DNA from: Drosophila persimilis | Lineage: Eukaryota; Arthropoda; Insecta; Diptera; Drosophilidae | Assembly (NCBI RefSeq): GCF_003286085.1 | Contig: NW_020825479.1 | Coordinates: forward strand, 124,001-188,000 | Reading direction: 5' to 3' | Length of the DNA: 64,000 nt | Shown here: positions 1 to 10,267 of the stretch, piece by piece | Position numbering within the stretch: the first letter of the stretch is position 1 | Layout: every line of letters starts with the position of its first letter | Program-made: the position numbers and the translations under genes | The notes under the pieces: generated by a model | What the model saw: only the letters and a program-made list of their open reading frames with translations | Databases searched by the model: none | What the model was told of the DNA's origin: nothing

Positions 1-177
1 GCAGGGGATTACTGTTCTTTGCGCCTTGTATTCTGATCGAGGGCTGAGGACTACTGTCCTTTTCGCGTTGTGCACAACCCGGCTTATATTGGGTCTGGCT
101 GAACGGCCGAGCCTCTGCCGACGTCGACGTCTCGGAATCGGCCGAGAACACCACGCGAGAGAGCCGCGGGCGAATGG

Positions 178-462
178 TTAGGTAAATAGTCGAAGATCGG
201 GGGGTGCGGGTAGTATGAGGAAGGGATAATTGCATGTGTTATACTCGTGGGTCGTTCGGCACATCCCCGCCGCCGACGCCCAGAACTGTTCTCCGGTCTT
301 CACCCCACTCTCTCCCCACTGAAATGTAACAGAGGTCTGGCTGCCCTTGGCTCTTTCCCCAATGTACCGGGCGCTATGATTCCGCATGGTTTTGCCCAAG
401 TATAACGGGGACCACGGAATTTTCGTTCTGCTTTGCGTGATGCTTCGTCGCTGCTGCTTCAC
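178..462 (-). other. Small leader ORF, 94 codons (leftmost unit)
   Basis: An open frame begins just inside a DINE-1 insertion and ends before the 42-bp repeat region. The identical frame is at 7409-7693. I recognise no domain. It replaces the normal gag N-terminus seen at 13364-13528 in the rightmost unit, so it may be foreign sequence captured into the leader rather than a real gene. Confidence 0.25.
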
Positions 463-471
463 TTGGATTTT

Positions 472-1452
472 TATACCCGATACTCAAAATGAGTATTGGG
501 GTATATTAGATTTGTGGTAAAAGTGTATGGGTGTAACGTCCAGAAGGAATCGTTTCCGACCCCATAAAGTATATATATTCTTGATCAGCATCAATAGCCG
601 AGTCGATTGAGCCATGTCTGTCTGTCCGTCCGTCCGTCTGTCCGTCTGTCCGTCCGTCCGTCTGTCCGTCCCGTTCAGCGCCTAATGCTCAAAGACTATA
701 AGAGCTAGAGCAACGATGTTTTGGATCCAGACTTCTGTGATATGTCACTGCTCCAAAAATATTTCAAAACTTTTCCCCGCCCACTTCCGACCCCACAAAG
801 GGCGAAAATCTGTGGCATCCACAATTTCGACGATACGAGAAAACTAAAAACGCAGAATCGTAGAAGATGCCTATATCTTCTAGAGTGCAAAATCTGAACC
901 AGATCGTATAATTATTACAGCCAGAATCACGAAAACAATTTCACTCTTTCTCGCTCTGTCTCACTCTAACACACAGGTTTCATGGTCGGTTTTGCCAATT
1001 GCAAAATATGAGTTCAAGGATCTCAGAACACATAAGAGCTAGAGCAACCAAATTTGGTATCCACACTCCTGTGATATCGGACCTTGACCGTTTTGTGTCA
1101 AAATTTCGCCACACCCCCTTCCGCCCCCGCAAAGGACGAAAATCTGAGGCAACCACAAATCTCAGAGACTATTAAGGCTAGAGTAACCAAATTTTGAGAA
1201 TGACTATATCTATCCAGTTGCTGAATCTGGATCAGATCAGATAATTTTTGTAGCCAAAAGGAACAAATCAATTTGCATTGGCTACGCAGCGCCCGACGTC
1301 ACGCTCAGACTGATTTTCTGTCTCTCTCGCACGCACTCTTTGTCGTGTCGTTAAATATTAGCGGCGTCTGCCGGAGGAGAGCCATACTGACTTAGTATCG
1401 GGTATAACCGTAGAGTTGCGGTGTCCGCAGCAACTCACAACGTTCCCCCTCG
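472..1452 (+). mobile_element. DINE-1/HINE element (D1)
   Basis: Begins TATACCCGATACTC with a short subterminal inverted repeat (ACTCAAAATGAGT). It carries a GTCC/GTCTG microsatellite near 605-670 and ends with a hairpin (GAGTTGCGG...CCGCAGCAACTC) followed by CCCCCTCG. Terminal hairpin, microsatellite core and lack of a clear target duplication match DINE-1/INE-1, the non-autonomous Helentron derivatives. It is non-coding. It sits in the leader of an Osvaldo-type unit. Confidence 0.75.
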
Positions 1453-1480
1453 TTTGTATTTGGGTATTTCTTTTTCTTTT

Positions 1481-1526
1481 TATACCGGATACTCAAAATG
1501 AGTATTGGGGTATATTAGATTTGTGG
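1481..1526 (+). mobile_element. 5' fragment of a DINE-1
   Basis: A 46-bp copy of the DINE-1 left end, with TATACCGG instead of TATACCCG, followed by a T run. It lies between two longer DINE-1 copies and marks an aborted or deleted third insertion. Confidence 0.6.
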
Positions 1527-1538
1527 TTTTTTTTTTTT

Positions 1539-2461
1539 TATACCCGATACTCAAAATGAGTATTGGGGTATTTTAGATTTGTGGTAAAAGTGGATGTGTG
1601 TAACGTCCAGAAGGAATCGTTTCCGACCCTATAAAGTATATATATTCTTGATCAGCATCAATAGCCGAGTCGATTGAGCCCTGTCTGTCTGTCCGTCCGT
1701 CCGTCTGTCCGTCTGTCCGTCCCCTTCAGCGCCTAATGCTCAAAGACTATAAGAGCTAGAGCAACGATGTTTTGGATCCAGACTTCTGTGATATGTCACT
1801 GCTCCAAAAATATTTCAAAACTTTGCCCCGCCCACTTCCGCCCCCACAAAGGGCGAAAATCTGTGGCATCCACAATTTCGACGATACGAGAAAACTAAAA
1901 ACGCAGAATCGTAGAAGATGACTATATCTTCTAGAGTGCAAAATCTGAACCAGATCGTATAATTATTACAGCCAGAATCACGAAAACAATTTCACTCTTT
2001 CTCGCTCTGTCTCACTCTAACACACAGGTTTCATGGTCGGTTTTGCCAATTGCAAAATATGAGTTCAAGGATCTCAGAACACATAAGAGCTAGAGCAACC
2101 AAATTTGGTATCCACACTCCTGTGATATCGGACCTTGACCGTTTTGTGTCAAAATTTCGCCACACCCCCTTCCGCCCCCGCAAAGGACGAAAATCTGAGG
2201 CAACCACAAATCTCAGAGACTATTAAGGCTAGAGTAACCAAATTTTGAGAATGACTATATCTATCCAGTTGCTGAATTTGGATCAGATCAGATAATTTTT
2301 GTAGCCAAAAGGAACAAATCAATTTGCATTGGCTACGCAGCGCCCGACGTCACGCTCAGACTGATTTTCTGTGTCTGTCGCACAGGAGAGCCATACTGAC
2401 TTAGTATCGGGAATAACTGTAGAGTTGCGGTGTCCGCAGCAACTCACAACGTTCCCCCTCG
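1539..2461 (+). mobile_element. DINE-1/HINE element (D2)
   Basis: Second DINE-1 in the same orientation as D1, offset 1051 bp. It differs by scattered substitutions and by a deletion in the right part: the segment after the CTGTGTCTGTCGCACAG stretch lacks about 40 bp found in D1. Ends with the same hairpin and CCCCCTCG. The middle unit keeps a single chimeric copy at this site. Confidence 0.75.
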
Positions 2462-2789
2462 TTTTTTTTCTCTTTCTGCTGGAGAAGGGAAAAACGTCGC
2501 TATGCTTTGCTTGGCTGCGGGCTGTACCTTCATTCTGTCGTTTTCCTCTCTCCCATTCATTCATTCTCCCATTCTCCTCTCCCTTTGCCGACGGCTAACG
2601 GGGATTGTACAGATTTTCGGCCACGCTTTGCTCGCTGCTGGCCTGTACCTTCGTATCGTATTTTCCTATTGATACACTATAAATTTCTCCTCGGTTTGAT
2701 GCGGCGCTACCTACGCGATCTACTTGTGGGTCTTTAGGCCACGAAGGGTGAAATCCCCCCAGAAAACTATCGTTTGAATTGTGTCAACA
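2462..2789 (-). other. Osvaldo-type 5' leader (leftmost unit)
   Basis: Sequence between primer site and DINE-1 insertions, repeated at 8642-8969. Short frames exist on both strands, but none shows a recognisable domain. I read it as untranslated leader. Confidence 0.5.
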
Positions 2790-2807
2790 GTCCCTGCTCG
2801 GGTGCCA
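2790..2807 (-). other. Primer binding site, tRNA-Lys type
   Basis: On the minus strand it reads TGGCACCCGAGCAGGGAC, two bases after an LTR end (TTTACA). It differs at two positions from the lentiviral tRNA-Lys3 primer site, a feature reported for Osvaldo. A copy is at 8970-8987. Confidence 0.75.
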
Positions 2808-2809
2808 TC

Positions 2810-4086
2810 TGTAAAGTAGTGATCCTAGGCTGGGGTCAGTCTCAGTCTGCCCAGGGTCACCTACAGGGGAATGAGGAGAGGGGAGCGGGCGTTGCGCCGG
2901 GCGGCGCGAAACTCACCAGGGACGCTGTACACCGCGACTTCAGCAGGGTTCTTCTACTTCCCTGCTGCTTCCCTTCTACTTCTACCAATACCTTGGCCAT
3001 CGGCCAGCTCACCCGCGGATCCGGCGTCTGTGTTCCTGCAGCTAGTCCATTCTTCTCCTCTTCTTGTGCGCCCGGCCGTTCAACACTTTTTTTTGCTTCT
3101 GTATTCACAGTCCGCGGCGTTCTGTCTTCGCTCGCTTCCGAAAATCGACTCCTCGCTCTCGACACGGTCGCTCGACGCTGGCGCTCGTTTTCGGGCCAAC
3201 GGGACTTTCTCGAAAGAGATCCGCTCTGTTGCCGGCTGAACATGGCTCTCTCTCCTCGCTGTTCTCTTTGCGGCTATTCTGTGTGAACTGGCCGTTTGGC
3301 GGGATTTTGGCTATGCAAAATAAACTAGCTTATTTACTAACATAGAAGATGATTTTGACTGATACAAATCTCGCTCCAATGCGATGTACTATATTTTCGG
3401 GTTGTCTTCTTAATCAATTAACCCTTGTTACAATGTGTTACTACTTGTTACATTTGCTCATAGTCTTCGGGCACCTTATCTGATACGGTGCTGCATAAAT
3501 TTGTCTGGATCGGTCCGAGTCCAGCGCACTCATAAGAATCGGCGAAATCTTCGTCGAATTTACGCTTACCCACGCCGTCATCTTTCTACACCTCTCATAT
3601 CCCAGAGTCTAAAACATCAGACACGTGCTCTTTTTCCTGCATTTATTGCAGGTCCCCATCGGTTTTATCTACTTACATTCTTTTGCCCGAAACAAAAATT
3701 TAAACTCGGTCGAATTATGTCGAAGTCGTAGTCCAACAATACGCGAAAGCCGGAGTATGCATGTATACTTAATATTAAAATTACTCGCAGAATCGACACG
3801 ATACGATGTGGAAACGATTCCATCGAACATCGATAAGATTAGCAAAATCATAGCTTCATTGGACATCTTTGTTTTGGCGTTTCCTTTTCCGTCAAAGAAT
3901 CTGCACAAGAATTTTGCTGTAAAAGTTTCAACTGAAAAATAAGTAAAATAAGTGACAATTCATATGCCTCCGAGTAGGACGTGGAAAGCAATTTGTATGG
4001 CGTACCGATGCATCCCTTCGACCACAACTTACTCGACCTGGATGCCGACTTTCGTTTCACTTTAACTTTTATGTCTATTGTTTTCA
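2810..4086 (-). repeat. Osvaldo-type LTR, about 1.28 kb (left copy)
   Basis: Lies between the truncated integrase and the primer site, with minus-strand ends TGAAAAC and TTTACA (TG...CA). The end next to the primer site is firm. The other is inferred from the junction with integrase coding sequence. An almost identical copy is at 8990-10267. A 128-codon, Arg/Lys/Glu-rich open frame lies inside (2857-3243), of unknown meaning. The length agrees with the unusually long Osvaldo LTRs. Confidence 0.7.
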
Positions 4087-5100
4087 GAAATGGTTGAACA
4101 GATGTTCTGCAGCGACGCAGATTTTCCATGGGGTGGAGTCTTCATCTTCGGGCACGGTGTGCAGGCGCTGATACAGTTGTTCACTCTCGCTTCGGTAGTC
4201 TTCATATTTGCCCCGCTGCTGCCTGATTCTCGCCAATCCACTTGCACTGTGACTCTTCCTCCAGAGCTTGATGTAGTAAACCGGCGAGAACCGGCGCTTC
4301 AGTTAACCTGATCTTCAACTCCTCGAAGGCTTTTCCTGTTCTTCCGACCATTTCCATTGCTGATCTTGCCTTAACAACGCAGTCATGGGTTCTACTATTT
4401 CGGAAAAGTTGGGTACAAATCACCGGTACCAGGAGGCCATACCGATTCATCAGCGAAGTTCCTTGACACCTGCAGGAGGTTTCAGGTTGCGCACTGCGGC
4501 GATATTGTCAGGATCCGTGTGTATGCCGTTCCCGCTGATGACGTGCCCTAAATATTTCAGTCTGCGTTTGAAGAAGCTGCATTTGTCCGTGTTGAGTCGA
4601 AGATTAGCCGCTGTAGAACTGTCCCGAGATGCCGCATGTGGGCCTCCACTGTGTGCCCGATAACGATAATATCATCAAGATAGGCGAATGCGTGTGGTTC
4701 CATGTCAGGGCCAATCACGCTATCCAGTGCTCGCTGGAAGGTCGCGCCGGCGGAGTGAAGCCCAAAGGGCATCACTTTCCAGTGAAACAATCCGCAGCCC
4801 GGCACGGTGAACGCCGTGCACTCGCGGCTGGCTGGGGCAAGCGGAATTTGCCAGTAGCCGCTCTTCAGATCCAGGGTCGATATGTAGCTGGCATCTCTCA
4901 GCTGTTCCAATATGTGTTAAATCCTGCGGAGGGGGTACGCGTCGGGGATTGATCGCGCGTTCAACTATCGGAAGTCTATGCACATCCTGATGTCACCTGT
5001 TTTCTTGCCCACGAGGACAATTGGGGCGCTATGTGGACTCTTCGAAGGTTTTAATTTTCCCTTCCTTATGCAGTTCGTCGACCTTTTTATTAATGACGGC
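4087..5100 (-). pseudogene. Broken RT, RNase H and integrase start, middle unit
   Basis: Minus-strand pieces of a Ty3/gypsy pol. A 117-codon RT piece at 4557-4910 has STLDLKSGYWQI, MPFGLHSAGATFQ and the YLDD catalytic box (AYLDDIIV). RNase H and connection fragments follow toward 4200. The integrase zinc region starts near 4240 and stops at the LTR at 4087, so HHCC completion and the DDE core are absent. About 370 bp of RNase H present in the rightmost unit (10460-10830) are deleted here near 4280. Several frameshifts break the reading frame. Non-functional. Confidence 0.8.
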
Positions 5101-5361
5101 TTGCATAGCGGGGTTTTTTGGATAATAACGTTGTTTTATAGTGGCTTGTTGCCGCGCATCCCGATGTTATGTTCTGCAATGGGGGACACTTCGCTGAGGT
5201 CGTCGAATTGTTTCAGTTCTTGTTGCAACCATTCGGCGATCCAGGGTTCCAGGAGTTCGTCGTCTTTGGGCTCGGATCCAGGGGTCAAAACGTCGGACAA
5301 TTGGGATATACTCACGGTGGCCACTGTTGCTCCTTGCGTCCGTTGCCAGTCACTGGTGCTC

Positions 5362-6054
5362 CTACGGCGGAGTCCGTTGTCGCCAGTGCCGGGTTCGAAT
5401 CGCATTCGTCTCTTGGATCGCCGCTGTACTCGGAAGGGGTTTTTCCGCATGGCTCTGGGGTCGAGGCCGGGGAGCGCCGATGTCCATCCGGGTTGGTATC
5501 CCGCTGGGGTCGAGACCTCGTCCGAATTCCACGCACGTCTCGTTCGGTGCGTCGTCCTTCGCAAGTTTTTCCCACCTCACCATCATGGATCCCAGGGGAT
5601 CGGCCTCGCACTCCCCGTTGGGTACGTCGTTCCTCGTCGGGTCCTGATGCTGGGTGATCCAGTCTCGGCTGAGATTCGTAGGTTGATCCAGGCTGGATCC
5701 TATGGATCCCATGTCTTGAGTCCTGGTATTATGGCTGTTTTTAAAATTTAGGCGCAAGGAGACTCCTTCACACTGCAGGGTCGCGTCTATTCCGCATAGA
5801 AAATCCATCCCGAGGAGGACGTCATCCATCACGTCTTTCATTACCAGCACCGGCATCTTTACTTGTTGATCTCCTAATCGTATGTCTGCCATCAGCGCAT
5901 GAGTCAATTCCCGGAGGGACCCATCCGCCAATCTGATCGTCGTTCGTACCATCGCTATACTCAGTCCGTTATCCAGCTCCAGAGCTTTGCGTTCTCTAAC
6001 GAAGCTCCGTGTGGCGCCTGTGTCCAGAGTAGCGAGCAGGTCCTCTCCTTCCAT
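5362..6054 (-). pseudogene. Retroviral-type aspartic protease region, middle unit
   Basis: An open frame of 230 codons on the minus strand. Near its start is LATLDTGATRSFV, the DTGA active site of a retropepsin, and further on VLLGMDFL, the usual second conserved motif (an ILGxDFL type). It would cleave the Gag-Pol polyprotein. The upstream frame overlaps the gag zinc-finger end (6373-5996). Downstream the frame runs into a low-similarity linker before RT. In the rightmost unit the same gene lost about 300 bp (11854-12270). The domain is intact here, but the polyprotein around it is broken, so function is unlikely. Confidence 0.75.
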
Positions 6055-7010
6055 GGTTACTTACGCGCGAATTCGTCCTTTCTCCAGCCGCAGGGTTCCC
6101 TTTACTGCCTGGGGGTGGGAGCGGCGATCTTCGCCCGGTCCCCTGCCGAGTGAAGCGCCTGTCCGTTTCCCGACAGCATTCGATGGTGCGTAGCCCGCGA
6201 CGGCCGCAGTCCCAGCAGTATAAGACTTGGGGCTGTTCATACTCCCTGGAGAAGTGTCCGGACCCGCCGCAGTTCCTACAAACATGCTGCACGTCGATTA
6301 CGGTGTCGGCGTCTTGGATGATGGTTCCATTCCTGGCATTCGGCTGCTGCGAGTCCGTCGACCAATCCCTCACCTGGGTTCTATCGTGCCGCTGTCCTCG
6401 CAGCCGCGTGATTCCTTGGTCCTCCTTGTTTGGCCGGCCGTTGGCCCTGAAGTTTCCCGGGGATGGGTGTCTCGTGCTTGGTTCGCGTAGCCCGTGAGTT
6501 CCGACGTGCCCTTGTTACGCGTCACCTCGAAGTTCACAACCAGTTGCGTTAGTTCGGTGAGAGAATCAAAATCTTTTCGCCTCGTAAACCACTGGTATTC
6601 CGGGAGCATGTTATCGTATATCTTTTCCAATTCCTGAGCCAGCCGGCGCTGCATCATTAGTCGAATGTCCACGAAGTACGTTTTATACGCTTCTTTTGGT
6701 CGTTGAAAATGGGTTCGAATCTCGTCCTCTAGACGTTGAAAGTACCGGGGAGGCAAAAAAACTCTGAAAACTCTTTGCGGAAGGTCTCCCATGGTTCTCC
6801 ACTGAGGCGGGTCGTTCGAAACCAACTCTCGGCCCGACCGGTCAATAACACGAGGATTCCTTGTGATAAGTGTCGTAGATCTATCCTATAGGTGGCTGCC
6901 CTCTCTTGCACGTGCTCAAGGAAACTTAACGGATCGCCGGACCCATCAAACACGATTCCCCAGCGGACCATTTTCTCGGTGATCGCAGCGTTATAATGCT
7001 CCTCGTTACA
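5996..7010 (-). pseudogene. Broken gag, middle unit
   Basis: Two overlapping frames show a frameshift near 6800. The upstream piece (6971-6729) has the retrotransposon Gag core with SGDPLSFLEHVQERAATY and LLTGRAESWFR. The next (6825-6370) continues it with PPRYFQRLEDEIRTHFQRP. The 3' piece (6373-5996) has zinc knuckles: a CRNCGGSGHFSRE box in which the last Cys/His spacing is damaged, then a CWDCGRRGLRTIEC box. It forms the particle and binds RNA in intact elements. The N-terminus (compare 13364-13528) is replaced by a 42-bp repeat region. Confidence 0.75.
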
Positions 7011-7097
7011 GGTGGGCCCCTTCGTTGATGGGTCCTTGCTACCGTGCAGGTTTCTCTGCGTGTTCAGCTACGGAGGGAGCGCAAGATGGACAGAGGA

Positions 7098-7301
7098 CGC
7101 GGGATCGCTGTCTTTCGCACGTTGTATGCTGCAGGATATGGACCAAGGCAGGGGATCACTCTGTTTCACACGTTGCATATTGGCCGAAGGCTGAGGACTA
7201 CTCTTTTTTGCGCGTTGTGCACTGATCAAAGGCAGGGGATTACTGTTCTTTGCGCCTTGTATTCTGATCGAGGGCTGAGGACTACTGTCCTTTTCGCGTT
7301 G
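7098..7301 (-). repeat. 42-bp tandem minisatellite upstream of gag
   Basis: Reading on the minus strand from 7301, units of 42, 42, 42 and 51 bp and a partial unit follow one another, each starting CAACG or CAAGG. In one frame they encode a degenerate 14-residue repeat around QRxKxSxPxP. The leftmost unit of the array keeps the first unit and a half at 1-70. The rightmost unit (13200-13528) lacks it and has normal gag N-terminal sequence instead. Confidence 0.75.
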
Positions 7302-7408
7302 TGCACAACCCGGCTTATATTGGGTCTGGCTGAACGGCCGAGCCTCTGCCGACGTCGACGTCTCGGAATCGGCCGAGAACACCACGCGAGAGAGCCGCGG
7401 GCGAATGG

Positions 7409-7693
7409 TTAGGTAAATAGTCGAAGATCGGGGGGTGCGGGTAGTATGAGGAAGGGATAATTGCATGTGTTATACTCGTGGGTCGTTCGGCACATCCCCG
7501 CCGCCGACGCCCAGAACTGTTCTCCGGTCTTCACCCCACTCTCTCCCCACTGAAATGTAACAGAGGTCTGGCTGCCCTTGGCTCTTTCCCCAATGTACCG
7601 GGCGCTATGATTCCGCATGGTTTTGCCCAAGTATAACGGGGACCACGGAATTTTCGTTCTGCTTTGCGTGATGCTTCGTCGCTGCTGCTTCAC
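7409..7693 (-). other. Small leader ORF, 94 codons (middle unit)
   Basis: Identical to the frame at 178-462. It begins 10 bp from a DINE-1 insertion and ends just before the repeat-bearing frame (7466-7068). No recognisable domain. Perfect conservation between two units could simply reflect recent duplication. Confidence 0.25.
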
Positions 7694-7702
7694 TTGGATT
7701 TT

Positions 7703-8641
7703 TATACCCGATACTCAAAATGAGTATTGGGGTATATTAGATTTGTGGTAAAAGTGTATGGGTGTAACGTCCAGAAGGAATCGTTTCCGACCCCATAAAG
7801 TATATATATTCTTGATCAGCATCAATAGCCGAGTCGATTGAGCCATGTCTGTCTGTCCATCCGTCCGTCTGTCCGTCTGTCCGTCCGTCCGTCTGTCCGT
7901 CCCGTTCAGCGCCTAATGCTCAAAGACTATAAGAGCTAGAGCAACGATGTTTTGGATCCAGACTTCTGTGATATGTCACTGCTCCAAAAATATTTCAAAA
8001 CTTTTCCCCGCCCACTTCCGACCCCACAAAGGGCGAAAATCTGTGGCATCCACAATTTCGACGATACGAGAAAACTAAAAACGCAGAATCGTAGAAGATG
8101 CCTATATCTTCTAGAGTGCAAAATCTGAACCAGATCGTATAATTATTACAGCCAGAATCACGAAAACAATTTCACTCTTTCTCGCTCTGTCTCACTCTAA
8201 CACACAGGTTTCATGGTCGGTTTTGCCAATTGCAAAATATGAGTTCAAGGATCTCAGAACACATAAGAGCTAGAGCAACCAAATTTGGTATCCACACTCC
8301 TGTGATATCGGACCTTGACCGTTTTGTGTCAAAATTTCGCCACACCCCCTTCCGCCCCCGCAAAGGACGAAAATCTGAGGCAACCACAAATCTCAGAGAC
8401 TATTAAGGCTAGAGTAACCAAATTTTGAGAATGACTATATCTATCCAGTTGCTGAATCTGGATCAGATCAGATAATTTTTGTAGCCAAAAGGAACAAATC
8501 AATTTGCATTGGCTACGCAGCGCCCGACGTCACGCTCAGACTGATTTTCTGTGTCTGTCGCACAGGAGAGCCATACTGACTTAGTATCGGGAATAACTGT
8601 AGAGTTGCGGTGTCCGCAGCAACTCACAACGTTCCCCCTCG
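7703..8641 (+). mobile_element. Chimeric DINE-1 (D3)
   Basis: At the site where the leftmost unit has two DINE-1 copies, the middle unit has one. Its left and middle variants match D1 (GTGTATGGGTG, CTTTTCCCCG, AGATGCCTATATC). Its right end matches D2 (CTGTGTCTGTCGCACAG, CGGGAATAACTG). The switch lies between about 8457 and 8550. Ends with the usual hairpin and CCCCCTCG. Confidence 0.75.
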
Positions 8642-8969
8642 TTTTTTTTCTCTTTCTGCTGGAGAAGGGAAAAACGTCGCTATGCTTTGCTTGGCTGCGG
8701 GCTGTACCTTCATTCTGTCGTTTTCCTCTCTCCCATTCATTCATTCTCCCATTCTCCTCTCCCTTTGCCGACGGCTAACGGGGATTGTACAGATTTTCGG
8801 CCACGCTTTGCTCGCTGCTGGCCTGTACCTTCGTATCGTATTTTCCTATTGATACACTATAAATTTCTCCTCGGTTTGATGCGGCGCTACCTACGCGATC
8901 TACTTGTGGGTCTTTAGGCCACGAAGGGTGAAATCCCCCCAGAAAACTATCGTTTGAATTGTGTCAACA
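8642..8969 (-). other. Osvaldo-type 5' leader (middle unit)
   Basis: Copy of 2462-2789 between DINE-1 and primer site. No convincing coding region. Confidence 0.5.
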
Positions 8970-8987
8970 GTCCCTGCTCGGGTGCCA
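8970..8987 (-). other. Primer binding site, tRNA-Lys type
   Basis: Same TGGCACCCGAGCAGGGAC on the minus strand as at 2790-2807, next to the LTR that starts at 8990. Confidence 0.75.
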
Positions 8988-8989
8988 TC

Positions 8990-10267
8990 TGTAAAGTAGT
9001 GATCCTAGGCTGGGGTCAGTCTCAGTCTGCCCAGGGTCACCTACAGGGGAATGAGGAGAGGGGAGCGGGCGTTGCGCCGGGCGGCGCGAAACTCACCAGG
9101 GACGCTGTACACCGCGACTTCAGCAGGGTTCTTCTACTTCCCTGCTGCTTCCCTTCTACTTCTACCAATACCTTGGCCATCGGCCAGCTCACCCGCGGAT
9201 CCGGCGTCTGTGTTCCTGCAGCTAGTCCATTCTTCTCCTCTTCTTGTGCGCCCGGCCGTTCAACACTTTTTTTTGCTTCTGTATTCACAGTCCGCGGCGT
9301 TCTGTCTTCGCTCGCTTCCGAAAATCGACTCCTCGCTCTCGACACGGTCGCTCGACGCTGGCGCTCGTTTTCGGGCCAACGGGACTTTCTCGAAAGAGAT
9401 CCGCTCTGTTGCCGGCTGAACATGGCTCTCTCTCCTCGCTGTTCTCTTTGCGGCTATTCTGTGTGAACTGGCCGCTTGGCGGGATTTTGGCTATGCAAAA
9501 ATAAACTAGCTTATTTACTAACATAGAAGATGATTTTGACTGATACAAATCTCGCTCCAATGCGATGTACTATATTTTCGGGTTGTCTTCTTAATCAATT
9601 AACCCTTGTTACAATGTGTTACTACTTGTTACATTTGCTCATAGTCTTCGGGCACCTTATCTGATACGGTGCTGCATAAATTTGTCTGGATCGGTCCGAG
9701 TCCAGCGCACTCATAAGAATCGGCGAAATCTTCGTCGAATTTACGCTTACCCACGCCGTCATCTTTCTACACCTCTCATATCCCAGAGTCTAAAACATCA
9801 GACACGTGCTCTTTTTCCTGCATTTATTGCAGGTCCCCATCGGTTTTATCTACTTACATTCTTTTGCCCGAAACAAAAATTTAAACTCGGTCGAATTATG
9901 TCGAAGTCGTAGTCCAACAATACGCGAAAGCCGGAGTATGTATGTATACTTAATATTAAAATTACTCGCAGAATCGACACGATACGATGTGGAAACGATT
10001 CCATCGAACATCGATAAGATTAGCAAAATCATAGCTTCATTGGACATCTTTGTTTTGGCGTTTCCTTTTCCGTCAAAGAATCTGCACAAGAATTTTGCTG
10101 TAAAAGTTTCAACTGAAAAATAAGTAAAATAAGTGACAATTCATATGCCTCCGAGTAGGACGTGGAAAGCAATTTGTATGGCGTACCGATGCATCCCTTC
10201 GACCACAACTTACTCGACCTGGATGCCGACTTTCGTTTCACTTTAACTTTTATGTCTATTGTTTTCA
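8990..10267 (-). repeat. Osvaldo-type LTR (right copy)
   Basis: Nearly identical to 2810-4086 (for example one extra A near 9500, and TATGTATG for CATGTATG near 9940). The same integrase junction flanks it, so it lies within the duplicated segment. The LTR-embedded frame of 128 codons recurs at 9037-9423. Confidence 0.7.

Noticed and set aside
605-670. GTCC/GTCTG repeats as an independent satellite or CRISPR-like array
   Set aside because: They are the internal microsatellite of DINE-1, present in each copy.
705-890. 61-codon frame found repeatedly (also at 1756, 7936, 31082, 56304 and 57062)
   Set aside because: It lies inside DINE-1 copies and recurs only because the repeat recurs. DINE-1 is non-coding, and the frame is absent from D5 after a deletion.
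2774-3286. 170-codon plus-strand frame overlapping the Osvaldo-type LTR
   Set aside because: Antisense to the element, spans primer site and LTR, no domain. Its copy at 8954-9466 reflects duplication.
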